From the NCBI RefSeq assembly GCF_000350225.1, contig NW_005179300.1, forward strand, positions 201,158-265,157: 64,000 nucleotides of DNA. Direction: 5' to 3'. Numbering within the stretch: position 1 is the first letter of the stretch; every line of letters starts with the position of its first letter. The position numbers and the translations under genes are program-made. Below the pieces are notes generated by a model. It did not search any database. It was not told the origin of the DNA and saw only the letters and a program-made list of their open reading frames with translations. Positions 1-11,434 of the stretch are shown here, piece by piece. This DNA comes from Chondrus crispus (taxonomy: Eukaryota > Rhodophyta > Florideophyceae > Gigartinales > Gigartinaceae).

Positions 1-743
1 CGTCACTGTCCTCACTCGAGAGTCCAATGAAACCACGCGAAACGTAGTGTACCCCGAGGTCCTTCAGTAGTTACCAAAAAAAGTAAACGCCATTGTCTTT
101 ACATATTTTCATTGCCACCCTTCCCAAATAGTGTTCCTCCACGCCTCGGCTCGGCGCGCGAAGCGCGCACGGAGCCCACTTGTACTGTATACTAATTTAC
201 TGTAACCCTAAACAAGGCAAGTTCTTTCCTCACCGCGTGACCCATTCGCGTGGTGAGGTATATCGCCATATGAGAGACATTATGATAGAAACTTTCACAT
301 GTAGCACTGCAACAAACACGAGTTTAGCAAATAGAGCCCCAAGGAGTATTTTATCTGGCACCGCCGGCAGCCAGGGACACATAACTAACTCTGGGAACAA
401 CGATTCTACACTGCCTTGCTTGCCAACGTGTCATGCACATTGATGCCCTGTGTCCGAGAATACTCAGCCACTCCTTTCAAGGATCACGTTTTTGCTCGCA
501 CGCGCCTGGAAGAGGTTCAGGGGCCGATCAGGAGTTAAGAAAAGAATCAGTTCCAAAGATAGATAGATATCCACAAACTGGCGCCCTGCTTCACAAGAAC
601 GACACAGGGGGCATAGCCTCGGTCATTTGGAATGCCCATTTTAGTCCATAGATCGATCGCATCGCCGACTTGAAGAAGGGCGTCATCCTCATTTGCTATT
701 CTCGCTACGAGCTACAACATAGCCCCTTTCTATTGTAGCCCTG
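1..743. other. No gene recognised
   Basis: I see no convincing coding region here. The only structure noted is a small GC-rich hairpin at about 148-176 (arms GGCTC/GAGCC and GCGCGC/GCGCGC around a GAA loop). The right end is the 3' flank of the minus-strand NADPH oxidase gene. No clear AATAAA signal was seen there. Confidence 0.5.
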
Positions 744-3649
744 TCAACCAAAGTTCTCCTCCCGGAACACGAACCGTATATTACTCCCACGAGCCTTCAG
801 TCGCTCAAGGTCTCCATAATCCATGGCGTTCATTCCGCTACTGCTTACCGACGTCCTTTGGATAGTTCCCAGGTACGTCCCGCGGAGATTTGTCAGCACC
901 TGCACTTTCATGATCGCCTTACGAATCGCCTTAGACATGCCCTTCGGCCCGCAGAAGAAAACTCCAACCTTGCCGTTCGTCGGCGTGCCCTCTGCAATCT
1001 GCTTCAGCACGCCCTCCCATTCCGGTCGTCTGATGCGTGCACGTGCGGTGGAAGACATAACAGGTCATGTGGGACGTCAGTATTGGTTTGATCGATTTTG
1101 GTTAGTAACGAGTCCTTCCCATGCGTTGGCAATTTCCAACACCATTCCACGCCCAGTCGCGCCTTTTATGTAAAAACGGTTCGCAAAATCACACCGCGTG
1201 AAGTACGATGTTCACTGACAGTAGTGCTGTACATACCCAAAGTTTGTCGACACTCCTGCCATTCCCCTGTCCTTTCCAGCGCCCGTACCCCGCTCTACAT
1301 CTTGTTTCTCGCGAGTTACATATCGATGCAGACTCAAACTAGCGCCATCTGCCAGAGGCGCCAGCTCTTCCCGAAGCCAGTCATCGTCGTCGTCATACGG
1401 TGTCGTCCAGATGAAGTCGATTGCCCGAATGATCTTGTAATCTGAATGCGAGTACGAGTCCGCCAGAAGCACACGTGATCCGATCACACGGTGCAATCTC
1501 ACCAGCAGGAGAACCATTAACAACGGTAAGATGACACCAAAATGGATATAGGTGGGAAGGAAGAAGCCATTGCTTCTGCCAATGATCGCACTGATGCCTA
1601 AGCAAACGGATAGGGCGGAGACTGGGATTAGAAGTAGTGCGTCTGTTAGCGAGCCTTTCGACTTGAAGAACGATTTACGGTAGACGAGAAGCTCGATGCA
1701 CAAGGTAGCCGAAGTCACCAAGAGAATTAGAAGGCCAAGCAGTGAATCGCACCATGTAATCCACATGTTGTCATAGAGAACACTTGTCTGAGAGCTTGAA
1801 GACATTGTCGGCATGGAATCGAATATGGATGCGTAAGCAAGCACTACCACTCGGAGGAGCATGATCATGTACAATGACATGTTTACACTGATCGTGTGCA
1901 AAGAGGAGAGCCATTTCTCCCAACGATTCAACTGAAGCTTACTTCCGACAATAGTGTTGCACTCGGTATCATTCATGCAAAATACACTTCTTGATGCCAT
2001 AATTTCTCTCGACTCGAAATGATTACATGGATAAGAAAGTGGTAACTTCGCTCCTGTCGAAGGAGAATCCGGGTTTCTGCATTGAAGGTTTTTCAAGTCG
2101 TTGATACGGCCCACAATCTTTCGCATCGACGGTTCGGCAACACTACCACCGTCCCCAAACTCGTTCGTAATGGCGAAGAGAGCACCAAGAGAATATGGCT
2201 TCGACTCTCTGTCGCTTTCTACATTCTCCTCTTCGATATCTTCCATGGCCTCATTATAAAGCTCCGCTATACAGCTCATCAGCTCTCTTTCGACCTTCCG
2301 AAATTTCTTAGACGCTCGAATTTCTTCGTCAGACGTAACTTCTTGCTCTATTTCGTGGTCCATTTTGTGAAATATATCTTTGCATACAGAACAAAAAGGT
2401 GTGGAACCAACCCCCCCAGCAATGAGCACTACCCGTTGATAGCCCCCAACATGCTGAGCGGGAGCCCCGTACGGGCCCCTGATCTGGACCCGCAAGGACG
2501 ATTCGGAACCATCCTGTATCCGCGTTTCGAACGTTTGTCGCAAGGCTCTTGTCCAGTCTCCTACGGCTTTTATGTAAAAACACATAGTCTTTTCAAACGG
2601 GGCAGATGCGATTGTGAACGCTGAAATGCACGAATAAACCAACAGCGTTTTCAAAAAGAAAAAAAATAAAAGGACAGATTAGTGTACAAACTCTTCAAGC
2701 ATCCGCAACTGGAAGAGCCAATAAACGCGGAAGACGTACGATGCCATTCGTAGTTATGAATAGAATTGACTTTCACCTCTGCGAAGAGCACTTTCCAGCA
2801 TGAAGTGAGTGTGTGATATCAGCCGCGTCGGAAGCCCGAATCTCATGTTGGAACCTCATGCAATAACTTACCTGCATATTGTCCAGCACGGTACTTGAAC
2901 TGCTTGGGAAGTTGCAACTTTAAAATGTTGGTACCACAAAGGTATGAATTTTCGCTATACAGCCAGATGCTGCTATTTCCGGTCTTCACGCGCCTGACAA
3001 TTCTATCCATTGTGTAGATTATCAGCGGTGGTACTATCCATTTGTAAGTGTATGGCTTTCCACGATACACTCCGTGCAAAAGCAAAAGAGTAAAGAACAA
3101 CACTGCAAACAAGTTATGAAGGCTATAAAATATTTGAAACTTCGTGCGACGTATCGATGGCAGAGATGATATCACAATGAGAGTCGAGACCACAAGTAAG
3201 ATTATGCCCGAACTAACGCACATGCTGATTCCCCACAGCCCGTCTCCCCACTGACCCCATTCAATGATCCATATCAAATGAAACAGGGCATGCGAAACAG
3301 CAGATGCAAACGTTATGTAGGCGACAATAACATGAAAAGCTGGGAAGCTCTTATCAAAAGGGACAACCAGATTCAATGGAGTCTCGCGAACGAGAGTAAA
3401 TACCAGCCGGGAAGCCAGAAATATGAGTAACCCGCAGTTCAGATTTAAAGTATAACCAAAACCGCGTGCGATTGAGATGTACCACCTCAGGATAGGTGTT
3501 TTCGTATGAACGTATTCTTCGTGTGCTCCCCAGAAGAACATCAGCAAAAGCGCGTTAATATATGAAACGAGGAAGAGAATTGTAAACCCATAGCTCGATA
3601 GAACGCTTTCACACTTTGCTGACCATCGGTGCAGTGAACGTATTTCCAT
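744..3649 (-). CDS. rboh: NADPH oxidase (NOX/RBOH, gp91phox-like), four exons
   Basis: Membrane flavocytochrome that passes electrons from NADPH through FAD and two hemes to oxygen, making superoxide outside the cell. I read exons 3649-2872, 2778-2740, 2620-1237 and 1029-744; phases agree and give 828 residues. Introns have GTAAGT, GTACGT and GTATGT donors and CAG acceptors; intron 3 holds TACTAAC at 1101-1107. Residues 1-220 form the heme-bearing membrane domain, with His pairs 106/120 and 178/192, each 13 residues apart. FAD site: EWHPFTIASAP (270-280). NADPH sites: GGVGSTPF (341-348) and CGP (760-762). The C-terminus REENFG resembles the usual KENF. Residues about 515-650 hold four extra hydrophobic segments between the two NADPH-side motifs, as I recall for red algal homologues. 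No EF-hands are visible. An upstream in-frame GTG at 3724 is not a plausible start; the ATG at 3649 is the first. The frame is unbroken. Confidence 0.93.
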
Positions 3650-6600
3650 CACAAAAACACTGGTAGCAACGCCTTCGCGTCGAAGGTGATGAGGGTTTTG
3701 CCAAAAAGTGTTTTTGATATTCACGACATAAGCTGTTTCTGAAAATCGGCACGCAACAAGTCATACCTTGAAAGTTCTGTGGAAGTTCTGTACTCCTCTT
3801 CACGTTGAAACCAAAAACCGATGCTCTTCCATTTTGGTTTGTAACGTTTTCGTGAAAGACACTTTCTATTTGAATATCATACAGAATATTCATGAAGAGT
3901 TCTTCCTTAAGATGTCTTGGCATGTGATTTTGATGCCTGATGACTCATAGTTCGTCTCTTGGTAAGAGAATTCAGTCATCCGTCATCCACAAGAGCATCA
4001 GTTTTCGTTCGCATTGCCTTTTGATATGTACATCAGTATCGTTCCTCACACCAGAGAGGCTGTGCAGGTTTCATGGATTTCTTCACTTGAACATCTTAGC
4101 CTCACAATGCACTTGTCAGTTGTAATGGGTCAATGACTCCCTCTCGCACGTAAGAACCATTCAAATTCTACGACTTGATCTTGCAGTGAACGGTACTCGT
4201 GAGGGCGAGAGCGCTGCATATGCCTCATTTCCCTCCTCACATGCAGCTCTCAGTATGAGAAGTCCATGCCGCAGCAAAATTTTAAAACGAATGAATGCTG
4301 AAGCCCTACGAATACGACGTTCTCTAGGCAAATTTCTACGGATCAATTCACACAGAGCAATCGTCGTTCAAACCAGTGTATAAGAGGACCACCCTCGATA
4401 AGAAACGACATACCAAGGTTCCTGTGTAGATCCACATGACATGCTTTCGAAGTCTCACCTAAAAGCATGTCCTGTACAGTACTGGGATCGGAAGAACATC
4501 ATGAAGATCTGTGAAGTTGCCTTCAAGCAGCTCTCTTTAATGTTGTCCCGCTCTCATATTAGAACATGAAGATTACGATTGCACAAGAAGAAGGTTTTTA
4601 GCAGATGAAACGAATTATGGACGAGGTTTGGCAAAACTGTTTTGGGTTGCAGTGGGCAAATGGGAGTGGCCATTTGCCAACTTGAAATAGTTTAGAAGTA
4701 CTCACCTCTAGCGCTTTCCAGCACCCTCAGATGACATTATACCTGATATCTGGAAAAATCAGAATAAATCGCCGGCCGTTGTGGCACTCATGGCGCTGTC
4801 AACTAACTGTCCATACGGAAATTATTTTGTCCAGAACAACGGCATCCTTGAAAGCAATTCTTCAGTCCACGAACTTCTTCACTACTGTACCATTCTTCTG
4901 GGAACTGCTCCCTTGTGCATGTGTACATCCTCTTCCAGTCCTCTTGTTAAATTCCCAGCAACGTTGCACGAACCAGAAAGGAACAAACTGTACCTTACGG
5001 ATGTCTGGTCGGGAGTAAAGCAGACCTCTTATGCGATTGATTACCCCGGGTGGACCAGACAACCGAAAAAGCAGCCTCGCGACTTTGAGTGTACAGTTCG
5101 AAGCGATAATCGTTGTCCCAAAATTCATATTTGTCATGACTGGGACTAGTCTGTCGCACGAACAAATGATTCATACGCTTCAGCTTGTATGGCTTTAAAA
5201 TAGAGGCGGTTTGCGGACACCTCAACCTGAATATGTTATTGGAGATCTCAAGTCATGCACCGTTATGGTTCGCTTAACGCTCACGTCAATACTTATGCGG
5301 AAGAAGCTCTTCTTTGCTGACTCGTTTGGAGATAAGGTCTTCAGGGACCAGTTGGTAAAAGACCAGATCATGGCGTCAATAGATTCTGTTCCTCTCCGCA
5401 GGTGTAAACTCGCATCGTCTAAGAGAACAAGTGGGTCATATTGCTGGGATGTAGAAGTATGAAGATATATGGAGATATAACTGATTGCACACAAACGTCG
5501 AAGTCTATTTCAAGTTGGTGTGAGGATTCATTACAGAGTTCCAGTCAAGCATCCTTACCATAGTAAGAGATAAATCTGCTGGGAAGGGGCTGTCTCAGCC
5601 TTTCAACTTTTCTGCGATGATGTGTTCCTCTATATGGTTGAAAACTATCATTCACTAAGGAGCCTGCCTACACATCATCAGTATCTGTATTGATCTATGT
5701 AGTACTTGTACATGGCATCACATCATACGAATATTGTTTAAAATACCACTCCCTGACTCAATCTCTGCCCAGCGATCCCCGTCTGTACCTCAATATCATT
5801 GGTAAGATACTCATATTAAATTATGAGTGGAGAGGGGTAGTGCCTCTCTCCTGTGACTAACCCTTAAGTAGGCATTCTGATCCCCCCCCCCCCCCCCCCC
5901 CGAGAATAGTCCTTCATATGAAGTCAGGAATGCTCTAGGATCTTTTCTTGTAAAACACTAATTTGAAGAGTCGACCAGTGCAGAGCATATTCTGAATGCA
6001 TTTTAGTTGTAGTAGAACCGGTGCAAAGAGGAGGCACGTGGGACGATGCCTCACTTGAAAGTCCAGGTTCCCATTGCCTTCTCCTTACAGGCGGTTTAAG
6101 GAGCGGCTGTTAATATGTGAAGGTCGAGTGTCGCCAACAACAACTTCGAGCTTCGTGTTGAGCTGTGGACAGGTATCAAACTGCGTTGATTTAGTCAGGC
6201 GTTAGTTCTTCATTCGAGATGACAATGCATCAGAAGGTGCCTTAATAACCCCTTTGAAAGGCTTGAGTCTGAGGGACATTTCCCCTTTGAACAGAAAGTC
6301 TCTCCATACTGCCGACTCGTCTACTATTCTGTTCATTATTGCTAAAGGCATGAGTTTTCAAAGAATCTTCTTGAAAGGGATCCCGACAAATTCCCAATGC
6401 GTCACCGGCAAATGACATTAGACTCCTCAATGCCAGCAATTGCCGTACCTTTTGTTGAGCTCCCTCCATATATACAGCGTCCTCAGCTTCTTTGCGGTGT
6501 ACCTTATGCTACCAATGCTTACCTAACGGATAGACACCTCTTCATGAGGGGGCATTGATGTGGTATGAAAGGTGTATATGTAGTTATATTAGTTGGAATG

Positions 6601-7361
6601 AACAGGCAACGAAAACGACAACCGCCACAAATGGACTTTTCATTGGAATGAACTAACTGAAAGTCAACCTTCACTGCAGTTGTGTGTGTGTGGATTTCCG
6701 GGCCGCGTAGTCGAAAGCAAAAGACAGCAACTGACATAAAGGTACCCTCGAATGACGTTCGCCATAACGAAAATGCAGTGAGAGCTGTCAAACATTCCAA
6801 CTTCGTCACGTGGCTAATGCTGCAGTGAAAGAATGAGAACCACTTGGTGTTTGAACCCATTCATGAAGTGATTGCGCATATCGGTACTAAGCGTTAGAAA
6901 ATGCCGTGGCTTGTCTTTTGGTGAGCACACGCGAGAATCGCAGTATACATTACGTTAAAATTTGGTAGACAGGACGAGATATCACTGGGGTTTTCTCATA
7001 CTCGCCGCGTGTGTTTATCATCTCGCTTTCATATGCTGCACCATACAGTAGATATACTAGCCTTGTTTGACAGGCGTTAGGCTGTGCGTTTGTGTTGTCT
7101 ATGGTCCTATTCCCAGGGAGTGTCGGATGCAGTCCTCGACGCCAGATTCCACTACTTTGTGCAATGGATTCATATTCGCAACGTTTTAGGGCGAGGCTAT
7201 GTCGTATAAGACGACCGGCAATTTTGCCTCACATCCCTACTTTTCAGTTGATCGGTGTACCGAGCATACGTTTTGCATACGGAAGGTCGGGGGAAAAAAA
7301 GTGATTGCATTATAGCATGTAGACGTACTCCCTTGCCACAACAGTAATAGTCCAAATGGAC
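3650..7361. other. 3.7 kb without a recognised gene
   Basis: Several short open frames occur on both strands, for example 4862-5137 and 5222-5494 on the minus strand and 4781-5149 on the plus strand. None shows a family motif, and most start at non-ATG codons. The left part is the likely promoter of the NADPH oxidase. I see no inverted repeats or LTR ends. Confidence 0.4.
5882..5901. repeat. Poly-C run of 20
   Basis: An uninterrupted run of twenty C residues on the plus strand. It is likely to be length-variable and a site of sequencing or assembly error. Confidence 0.95.
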
Positions 7362-7364
7362 TTA

Positions 7365-7398
7365 GGGTCGTTCCAAACAAGAAATGGGAAAATATGGC
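7365..7398 (+). repeat. Harbinger left terminal inverted repeat
   Basis: Starts GGGTCGTTCCAAA directly after TTA. It matches the reverse complement of 22883-22916 exactly over the first 13 bases and more loosely to about base 34, where both read AAATATGG or a close variant. Confidence 0.8.
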
Positions 7399-8062
7399 AT
7401 ACAAAATATGAGCCGTTCCAAGATGTGATTGGCCACATCTTGCAGCACGTTGCTTCTCCAGAAGGTACTTGGGGGTCCGTTCTCTGCAAGTCCCGAACGA
7501 GACGTTTTCACTCTTTGGCGCGAAACAGGGAGAAGTTTCAGATGCCATTTGCATACCTGCGTACCTTCCGCAATCTGTACCACCGCAGCACCCCCCAGAC
7601 CCCAACTACATCCGCCATTCCTTCTCGACAGCAACTTGCGCTTTTCCCTCATTTCCCATACTGAAAGACCACACATCATCCCCGTGCTATCGTGAAGATG
7701 TCAGGACACCATACTCCTCACTCAAGCGCAGTTCTTCGTCAGATGGACGACAAAGAGCACAACCCCCACTAAAATCCCCCAAAGTCTTCCTCCAGTTACG
7801 TATGGATATGGAGCGGAAATACCATCCACGCACGACCTTTCTGAAACCCTTTCAGCCAACCCAGACACTCCTTTTGAGCCTTTGACGAGCGCGATAGTGG
7901 ATGAGCTCCTGTCACTCGGACAAAGACAATCCGTGAGAAATGACGAAACCGCAATACCCTCAACCCTGCATAACGACACGAGAGGTCATTTTTCATCGCG
8001 ACAGGAGCCACCGCCGACATCGCGCTCCCAGGTGACTCTTTCAGCTGCCTGTAGACGTCTAG
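7399..8062 (+). other. Possible upstream exons of the Harbinger Myb/SANT-like gene
   Basis: Two open stretches, about 7469-7885 and 7690-8085 in different frames, are rich in Pro, Ser and Thr and lie just upstream of the main ORF. The ORF from 8063 has no in-frame ATG before its conserved part, so an upstream exon is expected. A candidate acceptor ending TTTCTAG lies at 8097-8103. The splice pattern could not be fixed by eye. Confidence 0.35.
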
Positions 8063-9079
8063 GAATGTCGGGTTCATGGGGCTAAGAGTACTTCGATTTC
8101 TAGATTGTCAAAGAAGAGGGTTACTTCATTCGGAAAAATTGTTGAGCTGAAGCAGCTGTTTGAGGAGCTCGGTACTGATGTTTTAGAAGGAAATTGGAGA
8201 AGTCGTGCTGCAAACTGGACGAAAGAGGAAAGTGTGCGCCTTCGTCATGCAATTGCAGATTCGCGGAACACAACTCTGGTTGCACAAATGTACCGGCAAA
8301 TCTCGACCAGGGCAGAGTTAGACCGGCAGAGCCATGATCCATTTGCCAATGAATTCAGATTGTTGTTTAACGACGCGGACTTCATCCCAGAGCCACCGGA
8401 ACCACATGACGGTGCAACTTTAGACGTGCTTTTTGGAATAGATCCTTCCATCCGGTGAAATGTCAGCAATGGTCAGACATTGAAACAGAAGCGGACAAAA
8501 CTGCGTTCTGCGTACAGTGTGGCCAGCAAAACTTTTGAAGCCTCTGGACAAGGTGACAGTGAAACGTTTCCGTCTTTAACGCAAGGAGAAGATGTTCTAT
8601 GCTACATGCACTGTGTATTTCATGATCACCCAAGTTTGGACGCTGTACTCAGAACTATTCCGCTGAGTTCTCAAATTGAGTCCGGAATTGTCGGCGGAAA
8701 AGCAGCAAGCAGTGAACAACGTGTAACCAAATCAGGAAGGAAACGGCGCCGTGATGACACTACTGATGTTCTTGCGGCTGCTATCACGTCACTGGCAAGT
8801 TCTAGGGATGCTGACCGCCCTATTCTTATACAGGAGAGTGGCGCAAATGCTGTATGTATAGACAGCCAAATTGTTGAATTGGACCGTTCAATGAAAATTG
8901 CCAACACTGTTTCATCGTTGATGGATCTAGAGTCAAAAATTCTTTCCATGATACGGGGCCTGCAAGGCAATGATGATGAATGCTCCAAACGATCCCTTGA
9001 CAGTTACAACCGCCGTCTCAGACAGGTAGAATGCATGATCAATGACGCCATGTCGCAGAAACCATCTGCATCAATGTAG
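8063..9079 (+). pseudogene. Harbinger second protein, Myb/SANT-like DNA-binding
   Basis: PIF/Harbinger elements usually carry a second gene for a Myb/SANT-like protein that binds the element and helps import the transposase into the nucleus. This ORF faces the transposase, with stops only 5 bp apart. The first part has a Trp-centred helix stretch (NWTKEESVRLRHAI), then an acidic Pro-rich linker. The second part has a basic patch (KSGRKRRRDD), a possible nuclear signal, and a C-terminal helix rich in Leu, Met and Ile. One in-frame TGA at 8456-8458 separates the parts; both lie in the same frame. This is either a disabling stop or a very short unrecognised intron. Assignment rests mainly on position beside the transposase; the Myb match is weak by eye. 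Confidence 0.6.
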
Positions 9080-9084
9080 ATTCT

Positions 9085-10316
9085 TTACGGTCTTCTGCGA
9101 CCAAGAACATGGATTTGGTGCGTCATATGTTCCCTTAGAGCACTTGTGTCAAGATCACGGCGTCGTCTGTGCATTTGAACATCTAAATCGCATTCGTCTC
9201 GAAGGTGTAACGTATAATCTGCAGGCTCGTAATGTCCATTGTTGTCGTTTCTAGATGGCGGCGGTACTGTAGCCCCTCCGCCGTTATCAATTATGAAGTT
9301 GTGCAGCTTGCAGCATGTCACATCTACTCGGGCGTTCTTTCTCAGAGAGCAGCGAAGAGGCCGCCACAGTATCCCCCACCGCCCCATTAACATTCCGAAG
9401 GCTTGTTCAATGAATATTCGCGGCGAGGTTTTCCAATAGTTAAAGCAATCTTGTGACAAACTCATATTGCGGCCTGGCCACGGGCAAAGGAGCCTTTCAG
9501 AACAGCTATAAGCGTCATCGGCTGCAATCCAATAACCCTCACTCAAAGACCCTTCTGATTGTGACAACAACCGCGATAACCACCTCATTGCATAAGCTGT
9601 AGAATCGGGAGAAGAGCACAGTGTTATGCAAGAACAAACGTAAATCTATAGTATGAGTCGCACATTCCTTGCATGTTGAGAGCAAAAAAACCTTTGCGAT
9701 TGTAGTAGGTTGAAGAATTCGCAACCTCAGAAGCCGTCGGCTCGCAGATCTTTACTGCTAAACCATCAAGAGCACCACAGCATTTCGTGAGCGCACTGAT
9801 TCCGCTTCTTGAAAATGACTGCGAAACGTGCCTGAGCCATGACTCAGACCTATGTGGGAATTCGATTGTCAGTTTCTCGCTCAACTTCTCCATCGTTTCG
9901 TCAATATAATTGCATAGTGTAGATGTTGGTACGTTGTGCGCCAACGCAATATCGAGGTACGATCCGCCCGCCAGCCAACGGAGGGTGATCGATAACTTGA
10001 TCCAGGCAGTGCGTTTATGGCGATTTGCGATGTTACGCTGGTTAGAGTAGATTAGATCGGCGAGGCGTGCAAATAAAGGGAAAGGCGTCCTGTAGAGACG
10101 GCGAAAGAACTTTTCAGGCATGCCGGTTATCGTTGACTGAAACGTCAAGATGGGTCGTTTGACATTGGGGGAATGTCTGCCGGAAAAGCAGCTGTTTTTC
10201 CTGCTGCAAAGTGCGGCAAGAATGACAACGCTGTCTATCTTTCTCTGCCGCTTTTGCTGCTTATACAGTGCAACCGCAAGAAGTCGCCGCCGTCTTGCAG
10301 AGTTTGCCGATCTCAT
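9085..10316 (-). pseudogene. PIF/Harbinger DDE transposase (HARBI1-like)
   Basis: Cut-and-paste transposase of the DDE_Tnp_4 family. The 10316-9624 part has the helical N-terminal domain and the first catalytic Asp in GALDGLAVKI, followed by YYNRKGFFALNMQG. The 9588-9085 part has the second Asp in AADDAYSCSERLL, the catalytic Glu in IEQAFGMLMGRW, and the family's CCKLHNFII close. All three catalytic residues are present. The reading frame changes once between 9640 and 9590: the first part ends at a TAA and the second continues in another frame through SPDSTAYAM, which resembles the family's HDS segment. So there is one frameshift, or a tiny intron. Length of about 400 residues is normal. Confidence 0.85.
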
Positions 10317-10834
10317 CGGGGGTTAACGTTAAAAAGACGTTGAATGACGTGTGAGGCAGTGGCAAGGTGGTCAGGACGAGACTCTTGCACGGCTTGGGAG
10401 GCATACGATCGCAGTTGAGCACCAGGATGCAGACCAGGGCGAGAGCGGAGGGGAGGCAGGCGAGCGGCTCGGAAACTGGACGACGGGGTATGAGGGGGTG
10501 CGAAGAAAGCGGGTGAGCAGTGTGGTGATGGTGCGCGCGTGACGGTGGCGGGGATAGGTGGATGGACGTACAGAGTACGGCGTGGCGCAGATGTGCGTGG
10601 GCGGCGGCGAGGGCGTGCGGGGGTTCCCGGACGCGGAGGGTGAAGAGGTGAAGGAAGGTGTATGCGGTGGGGAAGACGAGGTGCCAGTGGAGGATGCGCA
10701 AGGCAGCGAGCTCTTCGGGTAAGGGGACGGGACGGGAATGCGGTCGTAGAACTGACAACTCTGTGCCTGAAAGGGGGCGTCGGCCTCGCACATGTTTGTG
10801 CATGGTAAGTAGAGCAGTGGGTATGAGGGGTGGG

Positions 10835-11434
10835 TGTGGTACAACAGTAGGGACGCTAAACCGTAAACGGAAAAGGACAGGCTGTACCTAAAAATGAGGG
10901 AGCCTGGGGGACCGCTACACTGGAGTGTCAGGTAGAATAATCCGGAACGGTAGGAAGCACTGGACAAGGGAGGTACACCGCACTGGACACGCGCAGTCGT
11001 ACTGGGGTGTAGAGCAGTACGACCGGTGGCGAGCTGGAAACCTGAGGGACTTACTTAACCGTACGGTAAAAGGCTAGGGTAGGAAGTAAGGGGAGGCGTG
11101 CTTGCCTCGGTTTACCTCCAGCCCGGTGCCCCCCTATCTTATACCCCTAGTAGGGCGGTGGCACCGGACGGACTACAGTAGCTGTACATACTGTATCCAG
11201 CTTACTGTAGCTTACGGCAACTAAAAATGACTACTGTACTAACCCACCGATCGGTTGCGCACCACGTGTACACCTGCACTAGCTGGTGCCACTAACTACA
11301 CGTGGACTCCCACGTGGCCACATCTACACGTGCTGGCCACGTATGTACCGTATCGGTTAACATCTTACTACTGTACTCGGCGGAGCCCCTGGTACCCGCC
11401 TAGTACAGCAGCGCCACTTGGCAATTGTACCGCA
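10835..11434 (-). repeat. 3' LTR of gypsy copy 1
   Basis: 600 bp, reading TGTGGTACAA at its low end and TTGTACCGCA at its high end. It is a direct repeat of 22190-22790 and an inverted match to 55932-56532. It contains a cluster of CACGTG palindromes and a TATA-like TATAAG/CTTATA. Confidence 0.93.

Noticed and set aside
3650-3724. 25-codon N-terminal extension of the NADPH oxidase
   Set aside because: The upstream start would be GTG, which is unlikely in a nuclear gene; the ATG at 3649 is in frame and gives a normal length.
10261-10803. 180-codon minus-strand ORF upstream of the Harbinger transposase
   Set aside because: Pro/His/Leu-rich with no motif, in a skewed-composition leader; it overlaps the transposase start in another frame.
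10371-10967. 198-codon minus-strand ORF crossing the gypsy LTR
   Set aside because: It runs across the LTR boundary, so it cannot be a conserved gene.
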